A stretch of 64,000 bases of DNA from Arenimonas sp. (GTDB lineage Bacteria; Pseudomonadota; Gammaproteobacteria; Xanthomonadales; Xanthomonadaceae), in contig NZ_JALHQI010000001.1 in assembly GCF_022842045.1 (NCBI RefSeq), forward strand, positions 103,997 through 167,996. The letters run 5' to 3'. This document shows, piece by piece, positions 48,110-58,182 of this stretch. Below the pieces are notes generated by a model. The model saw only the letters and a list, made by a program, of their open reading frames with translations. It was not told the DNA's origin and made no database searches. A program made the translations under genes and the position numbers. Every line of letters begins with the position of its first letter. Positions within the stretch are counted from its first letter, which is position 1.

Positions 48110-48580
48110 ATGAAGAGCCAACTGCTGATCGTCGCCGCCCTTGCCACCGCCGGCCTGGCGGCCTGCTCCACGGCCCCGCGCAACAGCGGCTACGGCTACA
48201 ACGACCGCGGCTACGGCTACTCCGAGCCGCGACGCTGCTACGACTGCGGCCGCGTCGAGCGCATCGAGCAGGTTTACGGCGTGCGCGAGAACAGCCGCAC
48301 CGGCGCCGTGCTGGGTGGCCTGGTCGGCGCGGTGGCGGCCCGCGAGATCCCGAAGCATGGCAGCGACGGCAAGCGCAACACCGCCACCGTGGCCGGCGCG
48401 GTCGCCGGCGCCGTCGCGGGCAACGCGATCGAGAACAAGGTGAACGAGGAGACCTTCGACGTGCACGTGCGCATGGACGACGGCCGCCGCATCGTCATCA
48501 ACACCAACCGCCTGCCCGCCGGCGTCCGCGAGGGTGCCCCCGTGCGCGTGGACGGCAACCGCATTTCCGCCCTGCGCTGA
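48110..48580 (+). CDS. Glycine-zipper 2TM lipoprotein
   Basis: A 156-residue lipoprotein with the lipobox LAAC near residue 19 followed by a Tyr/Gly-rich stretch, then RTGAVLGGLVGAVAAREIPK and AGAVAGAVAGNAIENK glycine zippers and a C-terminal beta domain. SlyB-like proteins stabilise the outer membrane; this role is inferred from family. The ATG at 48110 has GAGGAAA upstream. Confidence 0.85.
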   Translation: MKSQLLIVAALATAGLAACSTAPRNSGYGYNDRGYGYSEPRRCYDCGRVERIEQVYGVRENSRTGAVLGGLVGAVAAREIPKHGSDGKRNTATVAGAVAGAVAGNAIENKVNEETFDVHVRMDDGRRIVINTNRLPAGVREGAPVRVDGNRISALR

Positions 48581-48640
48581 CCGGCTTGCCCGGGTAAGTC
48601 GCCGTGATATCTTCGCGGCGGCTTACCCTTGGAGCAGCCC

Positions 48641-49039
48641 ATGCGTTCCCTGATCGTCGGCGTCATCGGCCTGTTGGTCGGCGCCCTGTGCACCCTGATC
48701 CTACTCAACGCCCTGCGCCAGGGCACCGCCTATCCCAACGGCGTGATGGCCGTGATGTCCGCCCAGATGAAGGGCCTGGACCAGTCGCTCAAGCAGAACC
48801 GCTGCACCAGCGCCGACCTCACGCCGCGGCTGCAGACCCTGCGCTTCCTCGGCAATGACCTCGAGCCCGCCTTCCTGCCGACGGCGGACGACGAACGCTT
48901 CATCGGCCACGCCAGCGAACTGCGCGCGGCGCTCGATGCCGCACTGGCCGCGCCGCCGGCGGATTGCGCCGCCGCCCGCGTGGTGATCGATCGCGTCGGC
49001 TCGGGCTGCCAGGCCTGCCACCGCGACTTCAAGGGCTGA
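48641..49039 (+). CDS. Membrane-anchored class II-like cytochrome c
   Basis: A 132-residue protein with an N-terminal signal or anchor (SLIVGVIGLLVGALCTLILLN) and a single haem motif CQACH at residues 123-127, almost at the C-terminus, as in class II cytochromes c'. The helical body is periplasmic. GGAG lies eight bases before the ATG. No oxidase or reductase is adjacent, so its partner is unknown. Its 3' end overlaps the convergent hydrolase by 11 bases. Confidence 0.8.
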   Translation: MRSLIVGVIGLLVGALCTLILLNALRQGTAYPNGVMAVMSAQMKGLDQSLKQNRCTSADLTPRLQTLRFLGNDLEPAFLPTADDERFIGHASELRAALDAALAAPPADCAAARVVIDRVGSGCQACHRDFKG

Positions 49040-49865
49040 GGCGGATCCAGTTGGCGATCGCGGCGGCCGGGGCCTCCGGCCGTCGCATCCAGCGGAAGTG
49101 GTCCGGCGCCGTACCCAGTCGTGCGGCGTCGAAGACTTCCGCCCGGTGCGTGCCGCCACCCAGTTTTCCGACCAGGGCGCGCAGCGACGCCTCCGGCACC
49201 AGCCAGTCATCGCTGAAGCGCAGGCCCAGCGTTGGCAGCGCCAGCCGCGCCAGCATCGCGTCCATCGGCTCGCCGTCGCCGTAATCGAGGTAGCGGCCGC
49301 TGCGCACGGTGGCGGCCCAGTCGCGCATCAGCCTACCGGCTTCGCGCCCGGCGAAATTGAGGTGCTGGCCCGGGTAGTAGCCCGCGATGGCGGTGACCAC
49401 GGGAAGGCTGCGGGCGAACAGTGAAATACCCAAGCGCTGCCGGCCCGTGAACGTGCGCGCATCCGGTACGCCCGTGGCGGCCAGCACCAGGCCGCGGCAG
49501 GCCGACGGCTGGCGCGCCGCGGCCATCGCCGCGAACTGCCCGCCCAGGCTGTGGCCACCGAAGCGCCAGTCGCCGGCGCCCAGCGCCGCGATGCTGGCGG
49601 GCAGGTCGTGCTGCAGGAGCTCGCGATAGCCCCAGTCGCTGCCCCGGCGGGCGCGCAGCGAACTACTGCCATTGCCCCGCCACTCATGCACCGCGCACGT
49701 CACGCCCAACCCGGCCAAGGCCTGTCCGAAGGCGTCGTACTTGTTGGCCGGCACGCCCAGCGCGGGCAGCCACAGCAGGCCGGGGGCACCCGTGCCGGCG
49801 CCGTGCACGCGCAGGTGGGCGACGTGGCCGTCAGCCGCGGTGACCCGTCGTTCTTCCATCGGCAT
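49029..49865 (-). CDS. Alpha/beta hydrolase
   Basis: A 278-residue serine-hydrolase-fold protein without signal peptide. The nucleophile elbow is [10 protein letters not shown] (GHSLG), with an oxyanion region near [17 protein letters not shown] and a C-terminal His in APDHFRW. Substrate unknown. Start codons at 49865, 49859 and 49898 are all possible. Confidence 0.8.
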   Translation of the reverse strand: MPMEERRVTAADGHVAHLRVHGAGTGAPGLLWLPALGVPANKYDAFGQALAGLGVTCAVHEWRGNGSSSLRARRGSDWGYRELLQHDLPASIAALGAGDWRFGGHSLGGQFAAMAAARQPSACRGLVLAATGVPDARTFTGRQRLGISLFARSLPVVTAIAGYYPGQHLNFAGREAGRLMRDWAATVRSGRYLDYGDGEPMDAMLARLALPTLGLRFSDDWLVPEASLRALVGKLGGGTHRAEVFDAARLGTAPDHFRWMRRPEAPAAAIANWIRLSP

Positions 49866-49990
49866 TCGATCCACCGCATCAGGCGAAGCGCGCAGCATAT
49901 CGGCTGCGCCGGGCCTGCGGCAGGGTGGATGCCGCCATCGCGCGGCGGCAATCACCCGCCCTGCACGCGGAAACAACGCGCCATTGACGC

Positions 49991-50022
49991 GCCGCGCACG
50001 CCGCCGCGACGGCGTGCGCGGC
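49991..50022. repeat. 13-bp perfect inverted repeat upstream of the fasciclin gene
   Basis: GCCGCGCACGCCG and CGGCGTGCGCGGC surround a six-base loop, 48 bases before the fasciclin ATG. It could be an operator or a 5'-leader hairpin. No T run follows. Confidence 0.6.
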
Positions 50023-50070
50023 ATCGTGGCGCCGTGCCCGAGGCACCTCACCCCACCCATGGAGTCCACG

Positions 50071-50580
50071 ATGAATCTTTTCCGCAAGAGCCTGCTCGCC
50101 GCGATGATGACCGCCGTCGTTGCCACCCCCGCTTTCGCGGGCCACCACAACGAGGGCATGGACAAGCCGGCCGGCACGATCGTTGATGTCGCCGCGTCCA
50201 ACGCGGACTTCGAAACTCTGGTCGCCGCGGTCAAAGCCGCCGGCCTGGTCGAGACCCTGAGCGGCGAAGGTCCGTTCACCGTCTTCGCCCCGACCGACGA
50301 CGCCTTCGCCAAGCTGCCGGCCGGCACGCTTGAGAACCTGCTCAAGCCCGAGAACAAGGACCAGCTGGTCGCGATCCTTACCTACCACGTGGTGGCCGGC
50401 AAGGTGACCGCGGCCGACGTGGTCAAGCTCGACACCGCCACCACCGTCAACGGCGCCGCCGCCGACGTCACCGTGTCCGGTTCGACCGTCAAGATCGACG
50501 AGGCCACCGTCACCGCGACCGACATCAAGGCCAGCAACGGCATCATCCACGTCATCGACACCGTGATCCTGCCGGAGTAA
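50071..50580 (+). CDS. Secreted fasciclin (FAS1) domain protein
   Basis: A 169-residue protein with a signal peptide cleaved near VVATPAFAG, then one FAS1 domain. The H1 block [15 protein letters not shown], the YH motif in ILTYHVVAG and the H2 block [11 protein letters not shown] are all present. FAS1 proteins mediate adhesion or sit at the cell surface. GGAG eight bases upstream supports the ATG at 50071 over that at 50059. A strong terminator follows. Confidence 0.93.
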   Translation: MNLFRKSLLAAMMTAVVATPAFAGHHNEGMDKPAGTIVDVAASNADFETLVAAVKAAGLVETLSGEGPFTVFAPTDDAFAKLPAGTLENLLKPENKDQLVAILTYHVVAGKVTAADVVKLDTATTVNGAAADVTVSGSTVKIDEATVTATDIKASNGIIHVIDTVILPE

Positions 50581-50604
50581 TCCCTCCCTCCAAGCGGCAG
50601 CCCG

Positions 50605-50633
50605 ACGACCCGCTTCGGCGGGTCGTTTTTTTT
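50605..50633 (+). terminator. Rho-independent terminator of the fasciclin gene
   Basis: ACGACCCGC and GCGGGTCGT form a nine-base stem capped by the stable TTCG tetraloop and followed by a run of eight T residues. Confidence 0.95.
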
Positions 50634-50650
50634 CACTGCCCTGCCCGCAC

Positions 50651-50680
50651 TGATCCGCGCTGATCCGAGTTGATCCGCGT
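50651..50680. repeat. Three tandem decamers TGATCCGNGN
   Basis: TGATCCGCGC, TGATCCGAGT and TGATCCGCGT follow each other without gaps, between the terminator and the DUF456 gene. Similar strings occur in intergenic repeats of other proteobacteria. A regulator-binding role is possible but unproven. Confidence 0.55.
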
Positions 50681-50728
50681 CAGAGCCAGGATTGCATCTC
50701 CGGGGCTGGCCGCGGGTATGCTCTGCGC

Positions 50729-51217
50729 ATGGACACCCATACCGCGTACTACCTCGTCGCCGGGGCACTGATCCTGATCGGGCTGCTTGGCACCGTGCTG
50801 CCGGTGTTGCCAGGGCTGCCGGTGATGTTTGCCGGCATGCTGCTGGCGGCCTGGACAGACGACTTCCAGCGCATCGGCGCGGTCACGCTGGTGGTCTTGG
50901 GCGTGCTTGTGGTGCTGTCGATTGCCGTAGACCTGCTGTCGAGCATCGTCGGCGCCAAGCGTGTCGGTGCCTCGAACAAGGCGCTCTGGGGCGCCGGGCT
51001 CGGCGGCGTGGTGGGCATCTTCTTCGGCCTGCCCGGCCTGATCGGCGGGCCGTTCCTGGGCGCGGCACTGGGCGAGATGTCGAACGGCAAGGAATGGCGC
51101 GACGCCTCGCGGGTGGGCGTCGGCACCTGGATCGGCCTGGCGCTCGGCGCCGCGCTGAAGATCGCCCTCGCCTTCGCGATGCTGGGCGTCTTCGGCCTCG
51201 CGCTCTGGCTGGATTGA
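50729..51217 (+). CDS. DUF456 membrane protein
   Basis: A 162-residue protein with four or five membrane segments. The repeated GxxGxxxPxxPGxP pattern near the N-terminus (ILIGLLGTVLPVLPGLPVM) and GLPGLIGGPFLGAALGE are characteristic of DUF456. Function unknown. It is convergent with ybbP, four bases apart. Confidence 0.85.
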   Translation: MDTHTAYYLVAGALILIGLLGTVLPVLPGLPVMFAGMLLAAWTDDFQRIGAVTLVVLGVLVVLSIAVDLLSSIVGAKRVGASNKALWGAGLGGVVGIFFGLPGLIGGPFLGAALGEMSNGKEWRDASRVGVGTWIGLALGAALKIALAFAMLGVFGLALWLD

Positions 51218-51221
51218 CCCG

Positions 51222-53720
51222 CTAGCCCTGCAGCTCGCGCAGCGTCACGGATGGCGGCGTATTGACCACGCCGCGGGTGGCGAACAGGCCGGCGACCAGC
51301 GCCGCCAGCGTGCCGATGATCGCGCCGGTGGCCGCCAGCCTGGGGTTCGCCGTCCACGGCAGGTCGAAGGCCAGGTCGGCGATGACGCCGGCCAGTACCG
51401 TCGCCGCGATCGCCGCCACCAGGCCCGACAGCAGGCCGATCGCGCTGAACTCGGAGACCTGCGCCCAGCGCAGCTGGCGCCGGCTGCCGCCGAGCACGCG
51501 CATCACGCCGCCTTCGAGCAGGCGCTCGTCCTGGCTCGCGCTCACTGCCGCCAGCAGCACCAGCACACCGGCCGCCAGCGAGAAGTAGAACACCGCCTCG
51601 ACCACGGTCGATACCTGTTCGACGGTGCCGCGCACCTGGTCCAACACCGCGTCCACGTCCACCACCGACAGGTTCGGCCAGGCCGCGACCAGTTCCGCTG
51701 TGAAGCGCTTGCGCTCGGCCGGCACCTTCACCGCGGTGATGTGGCTGCCGGCGAAGCCGTCCAGCGAGCCCGGCGACGCCACCACGAAGAAGTTCGGGCG
51801 GAAGCTCTCCCAGTCCACCTTGCGAAGGCTGGTCACGCGGCCGCTGAAGCGCGAACCGGCGATGTCGAAGCTCACCTCGTCGCCCAGCTTCCAGCCCAGG
51901 GTCTGGGCGAACTCCTCCTCCACCGAAAGCTCGGGCGAGGCCGGCACGCCGGTCCAGAACTGGCCCGCCGTCACCTCGTTGTCGGCCCGCAGCGCGTCCA
52001 CCTGCGAGAGGTTGAATTCGCGCTCGGCCATGCGCCGGGCGCGGCCCTGCTCCTCGGGGAAGCTGTCGCCGGACACCGCCGTGCCATTCACCTCGAGCAA
52101 GCGGGCGCGGATCATCGGGTACAGCACCGGATCCACCACGCCCTGAGCGGCCAGGAACTCGCGCACCGGCGCCACCTGGTCGGGCTGCACGTTGACGATG
52201 AAGCGGTTGGGCGCGTCGGCCGGCAGCGCGTTGCGCCAGCGGTCGAGCAGGTCGGTGCGCACGAAGGTCAGCAGCAGCAGCGCCATCAGGCCCAGCCCCA
52301 GGGCCGAGACCTGGGCGATGCTGGCACCCGCGCGCCGGCTGACGTTCGCCAGGCCATAGCGCCAGGGTCCGCGCAGCCGCGAGCGGACGCGCTTGAGCAC
52401 GGCGATCAGCGTCCAGGCCAGGCCCGCCAGCACCGCCAGGGTGCCCAGGATGCCGAGCAGCATCGCCGTGCCCACTTCGGCCGAGCCGGCCTTCCACCAC
52501 AGCAGCAGCGCCAGCCCGCCCAGGCCGGCCAAGGCCACCAGCACGGCGCTGGGCTCGGTCGGGTCGAGATCGCGGCGCAGCACGCGCAGGGCCGGCACGC
52601 GGCGCAGGGCCAGCACCGGCGGCACGCCGAAGGCCAGCAGCACGGTCAGTCCGACGCCGAAGCCTTCCAGCACCGGCCGCCAGCCGGCCCCCGGAATTGA
52701 AAGCTTGAGCGCCGCCACCAGCCAGTCGGCCACCGCCCATTGCAGGCCGAAGGCCAGCGCCACGCCGATCGTGCAGCCGATCAGGCCGAGCAGCAGCAGC
52801 TCGCCCGCATGGATGGCCACCAGCGTGCCCTGGCTCGCGCCGAGGCAGCGCATCACCGCCGACCCCTGCAGGTGGCGCGCGCTGTGCCGGCGCGCCGCCA
52901 TCGCCACGGCCACCGCGGCGAGCACCACCGACACCAGCGCGGCAAGCCCAAGGAAGCGGTCGGCACGATCCAGGGCGCGGCGGATCTCCGGGCGCGCATC
53001 GCCCGCCGTTTCCAGGCGCTGGCCGCGGCCGAGGTTGTCGCGCGCGAAGTTGGTGAATTTCTCGACGGCGCCCGATTCGCCGGCCACCACCAGGCGGTAG
53101 CCAATGCGGCTGCCCTCCTGCACCAGGCCGGTGGCGGGTACGTCGGCAAGGTTGAGGAACACGCGCGGGGCGGTGTTGAAGTAGTCCAGCGCGGCATCGG
53201 GCTCCTGCACCACCAGCGCTGCCAGCGTCAGTTCGACGTTGCCCACGCCGATGGCATCGCCCACCTTCGCCCCGAGCAGGTCGGCGCCGGCGCGGCTGAG
53301 CCACAGCGTGCCGGGCGCGGGTACGCCTTCGGCGTCGCGCTCGCCGCCGGTGGCGGGGTCGAGCAGCCGGAAGGTACCGCGCAGCGGGAAGCCTTCGCCC
53401 AACGCCTTCATCTCGCCCAGGCGCAGGGCTTCGCCGGCGCGGACCATGCTGGGGAAGCTGAGGGTTTCGGTCAGCGTGAGTCCGGGCGCGGCGGCCGCTT
53501 CCCGCAACGCGCCCTCAATGGGCGAATCGCTGCGCACGACGGCATCACCGCCCAGCAGGCGGTTGGCCTCCAGCGCAAGGGCGCGCTCGGCGCGGTCGGT
53601 GATGAAGCTCACCGACGTCACCGCCATCACCGCCAGCACCAGCGCGGCCAGCAGAATGCGGACGTCGCCCGAGGCCAGGTCGCGGCGCAGCTGGCGCCAG
53701 GCCAGCGACACCCAGTTCAT
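51222..53720 (-). CDS. ybbP: ABC transporter permease, YbbP type
   Basis: An 832-residue membrane protein with an N-terminal helix, a large periplasmic MacB-like domain and two FtsX-type helix bundles (around residues 250-460 and 690-830). Together with the upstream YbbA-type ATPase it belongs to the MacB superfamily. The substrate is not established. Its ATG overlaps the ATPase stop. Confidence 0.9.
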   Translation of the reverse strand: MNWVSLAWRQLRRDLASGDVRILLAALVLAVMAVTSVSFITDRAERALALEANRLLGGDAVVRSDSPIEGALREAAAAPGLTLTETLSFPSMVRAGEALRLGEMKALGEGFPLRGTFRLLDPATGGERDAEGVPAPGTLWLSRAGADLLGAKVGDAIGVGNVELTLAALVVQEPDAALDYFNTAPRVFLNLADVPATGLVQEGSRIGYRLVVAGESGAVEKFTNFARDNLGRGQRLETAGDARPEIRRALDRADRFLGLAALVSVVLAAVAVAMAARRHSARHLQGSAVMRCLGASQGTLVAIHAGELLLLGLIGCTIGVALAFGLQWAVADWLVAALKLSIPGAGWRPVLEGFGVGLTVLLAFGVPPVLALRRVPALRVLRRDLDPTEPSAVLVALAGLGGLALLLWWKAGSAEVGTAMLLGILGTLAVLAGLAWTLIAVLKRVRSRLRGPWRYGLANVSRRAGASIAQVSALGLGLMALLLLTFVRTDLLDRWRNALPADAPNRFIVNVQPDQVAPVREFLAAQGVVDPVLYPMIRARLLEVNGTAVSGDSFPEEQGRARRMAEREFNLSQVDALRADNEVTAGQFWTGVPASPELSVEEEFAQTLGWKLGDEVSFDIAGSRFSGRVTSLRKVDWESFRPNFFVVASPGSLDGFAGSHITAVKVPAERKRFTAELVAAWPNLSVVDVDAVLDQVRGTVEQVSTVVEAVFYFSLAAGVLVLLAAVSASQDERLLEGGVMRVLGGSRRQLRWAQVSEFSAIGLLSGLVAAIAATVLAGVIADLAFDLPWTANPRLAATGAIIGTLAALVAGLFATRGVVNTPPSVTLRELQG

Positions 53721-54418
53721 GCCGACACCAGGCGGCCGCCGTCCAGCCGCAGGATGCGGCCGCAGCGCGCGGCCAGGCGCTCGTCATGGGTCACGAGCAC
53801 GAGCGTGGTGCCGGAGTCCCGGTTGAGCTTGAACAGCAGGTCGACGATGGCCTGGCCGGTGGTGGTGTCGAGGTTGCCGGTCGGCTCGTCGGCGAACAGC
53901 ACCGCCGGCCGGGTCACGAAGGCGCGGGCCAAGGCCACGCGCTGCTGCTCGCCGCCGGAGAGCTGGCGCGGGTAATGGCCCAGGCGCTCGCCCAGGCCGA
54001 CCTGGGACAGGATGGCCCGGGCCGGCCCTTCGGCGTCGTCGTCGCCGCGCAGCTCCAGCGGCAACATCACGTTCTCCAGCGCCGTCAGCGAAGGCAGCAG
54101 CTGGAAGCTCTGGAACACGAAACCGACCTTCTCGCCCCGCACCCGCGCCCGGCCGTCCTCGTCGAGGGCCGAGAGCGCCGCGCCGTCGAGCAGCACGCGG
54201 CCGTCGCTGGGCACGTCCAGGCCGGCCAGCAGCGACAGCAGCGTGCTCTTTCCTGAACCGGAGGCCCCGACGATCGCGACCGCTTCACCCTTGGTGATGG
54301 TAAAACCGACCCCATCGAGGATGGTGAGTTCGCCCGCGGGCAGCGGCACCCGCTTGCCCAGGCCCTCGGCGCGCAGCGCTTCGGAAACGGCGGCGGGCGA
54401 ATCGTGGCTGTCGGCCAT
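53717..54418 (-). CDS. ybbA: ABC transporter ATPase, YbbA type
   Basis: A 233-residue ATPase of the LolD/MacB class. Walker [10 protein letters not shown], signature LSGGEQQR and Walker [14 protein letters not shown] are intact. The divergent neighbour is tesA, the same arrangement as tesA-ybbAP in E. coli. Confidence 0.93.
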   Translation of the reverse strand: MADSHDSPAAVSEALRAEGLGKRVPLPAGELTILDGVGFTITKGEAVAIVGASGSGKSTLLSLLAGLDVPSDGRVLLDGAALSALDEDGRARVRGEKVGFVFQSFQLLPSLTALENVMLPLELRGDDDAEGPARAILSQVGLGERLGHYPRQLSGGEQQRVALARAFVTRPAVLFADEPTGNLDTTTGQAIVDLLFKLNRDSGTTLVLVTHDERLAARCGRILRLDGGRLVSA

Positions 54419-54446
54419 GGAAATCCTCTTGCGAATGGAGTGGAAG

Positions 54447-55097
54447 ATGTTCGAACGATATGGAGCATGGCGGGGCCGGGTTCAACGGGGCATGACGGCC
54501 CTGCTGCTGGCACTTGCCCTGCTGGCCGGCGCCGTGCAGGCATCGGAGCCGCGGACCGTGCTGGTGCTGGGCGATTCACTCTCGGCCGCCTACGGCCTGG
54601 CGCCCGAACAGGGCTGGGTGGCCTTGACCGCCGAAAAGCTGAAGGCCCGCCACCCCGGCTGGCGCATGGCCAACGCCAGCGTCAGCGGTGAAACCACCGC
54701 CGGCGGCGCCAGCCGCATCGCCGGCGAGCTGGCCCGGCACAAGCCCGCGGTGGTCGTGGTGGAGCTGGGTGCCAACGACGGCCTGCGCGGCCTGCCGCTC
54801 GAGCACACACGCGCCAACCTCGAGAAGATCATCCTGGCCTCGCAGCAGGCAGGGGCCCGCGTGCTGCTGGTGGGCATGCGCCTGCCGCCCAACTTCGGGC
54901 CTCAGTACACGCAGGGCTTCGAGCGCAACTTCGTCGAACTGGCCCAGGCCCACGGCGCCGCCCTGCTGCCCTTCCTGCTGGAACCGATCGCCACCGACCG
55001 CGAGGCCTTCCAGGCCGACAACCTGCACCCGGTCGCCGAGGCACAGCCACGCCTGCGCGACCACGTCTGGCCCGCGCTCGAACCCCTCCTCAAGTAA
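54447..55097 (+). CDS. tesA: Arylesterase / acyl-CoA thioesterase I
   Basis: A 216-residue periplasmic SGNH hydrolase. After a signal peptide (about residues 1-33) come block I GDSLSAAYG with nucleophile S44, block III GANDGLRG, and block V DNLHP with D191 and H194. It hydrolyses esters and long-chain acyl thioesters. The ATG at 54447 has GGAG six bases upstream; an ATG at 54435 is also possible. Only 28 bases separate it from ybbA. Confidence 0.93.
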   Translation: MFERYGAWRGRVQRGMTALLLALALLAGAVQASEPRTVLVLGDSLSAAYGLAPEQGWVALTAEKLKARHPGWRMANASVSGETTAGGASRIAGELARHKPAVVVVELGANDGLRGLPLEHTRANLEKIILASQQAGARVLLVGMRLPPNFGPQYTQGFERNFVELAQAHGAALLPFLLEPIATDREAFQADNLHPVAEAQPRLRDHVWPALEPLLK

Positions 55098-55119
55098 TCC
55101 CCGTCCAAGGAACCCGACC

Positions 55120-56307
55120 ATGCGAACCGTCCTCTCCGCCGCACTCCTCCTCGCCATCACCGGCTGCGGCGCCGGCGAAACCGGTGCGGCCGCCAGCGCC
55201 GCCGCGCCTGCCGCCGACGCCGCGCCCGCGCCGTCGGACGCTGTCGCCCGCTTCGCCAGCGAAGCCGGCGAACTCGAGGTCGCCACCGTCGCCGGCGGCC
55301 TGGAGCACCCGTGGGGCCTCGCCTTCCTCCCCGATGGCCGCTACCTGGTCACCGAGCGCCCGGGCCGGCTGCGCATCGTCGCCGCCGACGGCAGCCTGTC
55401 GGCGCCCGTGGCCGGCGTGCCTGAAGTCTTCGCCAAGGGCCAGGGCGGCCTGCTCGATGTCGCGCTCGATCCCGACTTCGCCACCACGCCCTGGATCTAT
55501 CTCAGCTTCAGCGAGCCCGGCGAAGGCGGCGGCGGCACCTCGGTGGCCCGTGGCCGCTGGGAGAACGACGCGCTGGTGGACGTCGAGGTGATCTTCCGCC
55601 AGTCGCCCAAGCTCGACAGCGGGCAGCATTTCGGCTCGCGCCTGGTGTTCGACCGCGAGAAGCGGCTTTACGTGACCAGCGGCGACCGCGGCACCCAGCC
55701 CAACGTGCAGCCGCTCGACCTCGGCCAGGGCAAGATTTTCCGCATCGAGCGCGACGGCAGCATCCCCGCCGACAACCCCTTCGTCGGCCGCGACGACGCG
55801 CAGCCCGCCATCTGGTCCTACGGCCACCGCAACGTGCAGGGCGCGGCGCTGCACCCGGCCACCGGCGCACTCTGGCAGACCGAGCATGGTGCCCGCGGCG
55901 GTGACGAGCTCAACATCCCCGAGGCCGGCAAGAACTACGGTTGGCCGGTGATCACGCTGGGCGTGAACTACAACGGCATGCCCATCGGCGACGGCAAGAC
56001 CGAGGCCCCGGGCATGGAGCAGCCGATGCACCAGTGGACGCCGTCGATCGCGCCCAGCGGCCTGGCCTTCTACACCGCCGACCGTTTTCCGGCCTGGCAG
56101 GGCGACCTGTTCGTCGGCGCCCTCGCCTTCCAGCGCGTGGTGCGGCTCGAGCTCGAAGGCGACAAGGTGGTGCGCGAGGAGGCGATGCTGACCGATCTCG
56201 GCGAGCGCATCCGCGACGTGCGCCAGGGCCCGGACGGCTACCTGTACCTGCTGACCGACGCCGCCAACGGCAAGCTGCTGCGCGTGGGCCTGGCCGCGGC
56301 GAACTAA
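55120..56307 (+). CDS. PQQ-dependent sugar dehydrogenase lipoprotein
   Basis: A 395-residue protein with a lipobox (AITGC) and a low-complexity Ala/Pro linker, then a six-bladed propeller like soluble glucose/aldose dehydrogenases (YliI family). HPWGLAFLPDGRYLVTERPG, the probable catalytic-His region DSGQHFGSRLVFD and TEHGARGGDELN are typical. The reaction is PQQ-dependent oxidation of aldoses in the periplasm. No PQQ synthesis genes are in the window. Confidence 0.9.
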   Translation: MRTVLSAALLLAITGCGAGETGAAASAAAPAADAAPAPSDAVARFASEAGELEVATVAGGLEHPWGLAFLPDGRYLVTERPGRLRIVAADGSLSAPVAGVPEVFAKGQGGLLDVALDPDFATTPWIYLSFSEPGEGGGGTSVARGRWENDALVDVEVIFRQSPKLDSGQHFGSRLVFDREKRLYVTSGDRGTQPNVQPLDLGQGKIFRIERDGSIPADNPFVGRDDAQPAIWSYGHRNVQGAALHPATGALWQTEHGARGGDELNIPEAGKNYGWPVITLGVNYNGMPIGDGKTEAPGMEQPMHQWTPSIAPSGLAFYTADRFPAWQGDLFVGALAFQRVVRLELEGDKVVREEAMLTDLGERIRDVRQGPDGYLYLLTDAANGKLLRVGLAAAN

Positions 56308-56996
56308 GCCCGGGCCAGCGCCAGCAGCCCGGCGTTCTCGTGGACATGGCGGCCGCCCTCGCCCTGCGACAGCACGGCGACGGCGGCCGCCGCCACGTCC
56401 GCCGCGGCAATGGCGCGGTATCGACGCAGCGCGCCGCGCAGCAGCGGGTTGAACAGCGGCGCCAGGCGCTGGCCCCACTGCTCGGCCGCGCGTTTCTCGC
56501 TGCGTTCGCCGAGCAGCAGCCCGGGCCGCAGCAGGTCCAGCCGCTCGAAGCCGAGCTCGCCCAGCGCGCGCTCGGTCTCGCCCTTGACCCGAAGGTAGAA
56601 GTTGTCGGACTGCGCGCTGGCGCCGACCGAAGACACCAGCACCATGCGCGTGGCGCCCAAGGTGCGGGCGATGGTTGCCACGCGGATCACCAGGTCGCGA
56701 TCGACCGCCAGGAAGGCTTCGCGCGAACCGGCCTGCCGGATCGTGGTGCCCAGTGCGCACACGCAGGCGTCCACGTCGCCCGCCAGCGCGCGCAAGTTGG
56801 CCGTGAGGTCGTCGTCGCGGGAGGGATCGGACAGGTCGGCCACCCACTCGAGATCGCGGGGCGGATGCGGCTGCCGCGGACGCCGCAGCAGCGAAACCAC
56901 GGTCGGGCCATCGGTCCGGGCAAGCAGCTGCCGCCGCACTTCGCTGCCGACCAGGCCGGAGGCACCGGCCAGCAGCACGCGGCGGACGGAGTTCAC
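56304..56996 (-). CDS. NAD(P)-binding Rossmann protein
   Basis: A 230-residue protein of the atypical short-chain dehydrogenase class (NAD(P)H-binding, HTATIP2/TIP30-like). The dinucleotide loop GASGLVGSE is near the N-terminus, and VLVSSVGASAQSDNFYLRVKGE carries the Ser and YxxxK-type residues. It starts with GTG at 56996, four bases after the glutathione transferase, with which it is likely co-transcribed. Confidence 0.82.
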   Translation of the reverse strand: MNSVRRVLLAGASGLVGSEVRRQLLARTDGPTVVSLLRRPRQPHPPRDLEWVADLSDPSRDDDLTANLRALAGDVDACVCALGTTIRQAGSREAFLAVDRDLVIRVATIARTLGATRMVLVSSVGASAQSDNFYLRVKGETERALGELGFERLDLLRPGLLLGERSEKRAAEQWGQRLAPLFNPLLRGALRRYRAIAAADVAAAAVAVLSQGEGGRHVHENAGLLALARA

Positions 56997-57000
56997 CCTG

Positions 57001-57633
57001 TCACGCCCATTCGGTGAGGCCTTCGCGCTCGTACAGCGTGCGGAAGGACGGCCGCGCCTTCATGCGCTGCGCCAGCGCCGCCAGCTGCGGCCAATCGGTG
57101 GCGGGACGCGGCATGTTGCGCGACCAGCGCATCAGCATGGTGAGATGGAAGTCGGCCGCACTCACCGAGGCGCCCAGCAGGTAAGGGCCGCGCTTGGCCA
57201 GGTGCGCCTCGATGCGCTCCCACGCGGCTTCGATGCGTTGGCGGGCCAGCGTTTGCGCGGTTTCGGCAGGCGCCTCGCCCGCGGCTTCGGCGGGATAGAA
57301 CCAGGTGCGGAACGCCGGCTGCAGGGTGTTGGCCAGGTGCAGCACCCACTGGTAATAGCGCCCGCGCTCGATGCTGCCCGGCTCGGGCGCCAGGCCGAAG
57401 GACGGATGCACATCGGCCAGGTGCAGCACCAGCGCCGCCGCCTCGGCCAGCGGCTCGCCGTGGACGAGCATCGTTGGCACCACGCCGTTGGGGTTGATCG
57501 CCAGGTACTCGGGGCGCCGGTGCTCTCCGGCTGCCAGGTCAAGCTTGCGCAGCTCATGCTTCGCGCCGATCTCGATCAGCAGCCAGTGCACGACCAGGCT
57601 GGCGGCGCCGGGGGAGTAGTACAGCGTGTACAT
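57001..57633 (-). CDS. Glutathione S-transferase family protein
   Basis: A 210-residue protein with an N-terminal thioredoxin-fold domain (MYTLYYSPGAASLVVHWLL, NPNGVVPTM with the cis-Pro) and a C-terminal helical domain ending in the SAADFHLTMLMRW region. The SPGAASL stretch fits beta-class-like bacterial transferases in which Ser or Cys near residue 10 contacts glutathione. The ATG at 57633 is unambiguous. Confidence 0.88.
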   Translation of the reverse strand: MYTLYYSPGAASLVVHWLLIEIGAKHELRKLDLAAGEHRRPEYLAINPNGVVPTMLVHGEPLAEAAALVLHLADVHPSFGLAPEPGSIERGRYYQWVLHLANTLQPAFRTWFYPAEAAGEAPAETAQTLARQRIEAAWERIEAHLAKRGPYLLGASVSAADFHLTMLMRWSRNMPRPATDWPQLAALAQRMKARPSFRTLYEREGLTEWA

Positions 57634-57670
57634 GCAAGCTTCCGTTCGAACCGGGAGCCCGAAGCATACA

Positions 57671-57702
57671 AAAGAAAAGCCCCGGGATTGCGCCCGGGGC
57701 TT
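57671..57702 (-). terminator. Terminator of the cold-shock gene
   Basis: A 10-bp stem AAGCCCCGGG/CCCGGGGCTT with a six-base loop, followed on the minus strand by TTTTCTTTTG, 22 bases past the cold-shock stop codon. Confidence 0.8.
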
Positions 57703-57724
57703 CGCTCGGTCCATGCGGACTCGA

Positions 57725-57934
57725 TTACATGGGCTGCACTTCGTCAGCCTGCATGCCCTTCTGGCCCTTGACGAGCTTGAAGGAGACCTTCTGGCCTTCC
57801 TGCAGGGACTTGAAGCCGGTGCCCTGGATGGAACGGAAATGGACGAACACGTCCTCGCCGTTCTCGCGGCTGATGAAGCCGAAGCCCTTGGCATCGTTGA
57901 ACCACTTGACGGTACCGATCTGACGATCCGACAT
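57725..57934 (-). CDS. Cold-shock domain protein
   Basis: A 69-residue nucleic-acid-binding beta barrel. RNP1 KGFGFI and RNP2 VFVHF are intact, with [15 protein letters not shown] at the N-terminus. AAGGAG sits close to the ATG at 57934. The 248-base upstream gap to the fumarase gene leaves room for its own promoter and leader. Members act as RNA chaperones, not all being cold-induced. Confidence 0.96.
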   Translation of the reverse strand: MSDRQIGTVKWFNDAKGFGFISRENGEDVFVHFRSIQGTGFKSLQEGQKVSFKLVKGQKGMQADEVQPM

Positions 57935-58182
57935 AAAACACTCCTTGGAACGAATGGATTAATCGCTGACGGAAACATTCCGCCGCGCGACTGGGGTTGC
58001 AAGGAGAGCGAGGTGAAAAGATGTAGCGGATCGGTGGATCTACCGCATCAGGCCACGATTCACAGTGACCCTTCGCAAACACAGTCGCCGCGGACGATAC
58101 GCCAGTCCGGGGCGGAATGCCAACACTTTCTGGTGGTCCCGCGTCAAGTGCGGGCGCCGTTCAGGTTCCGGCGCCGCCCGGC

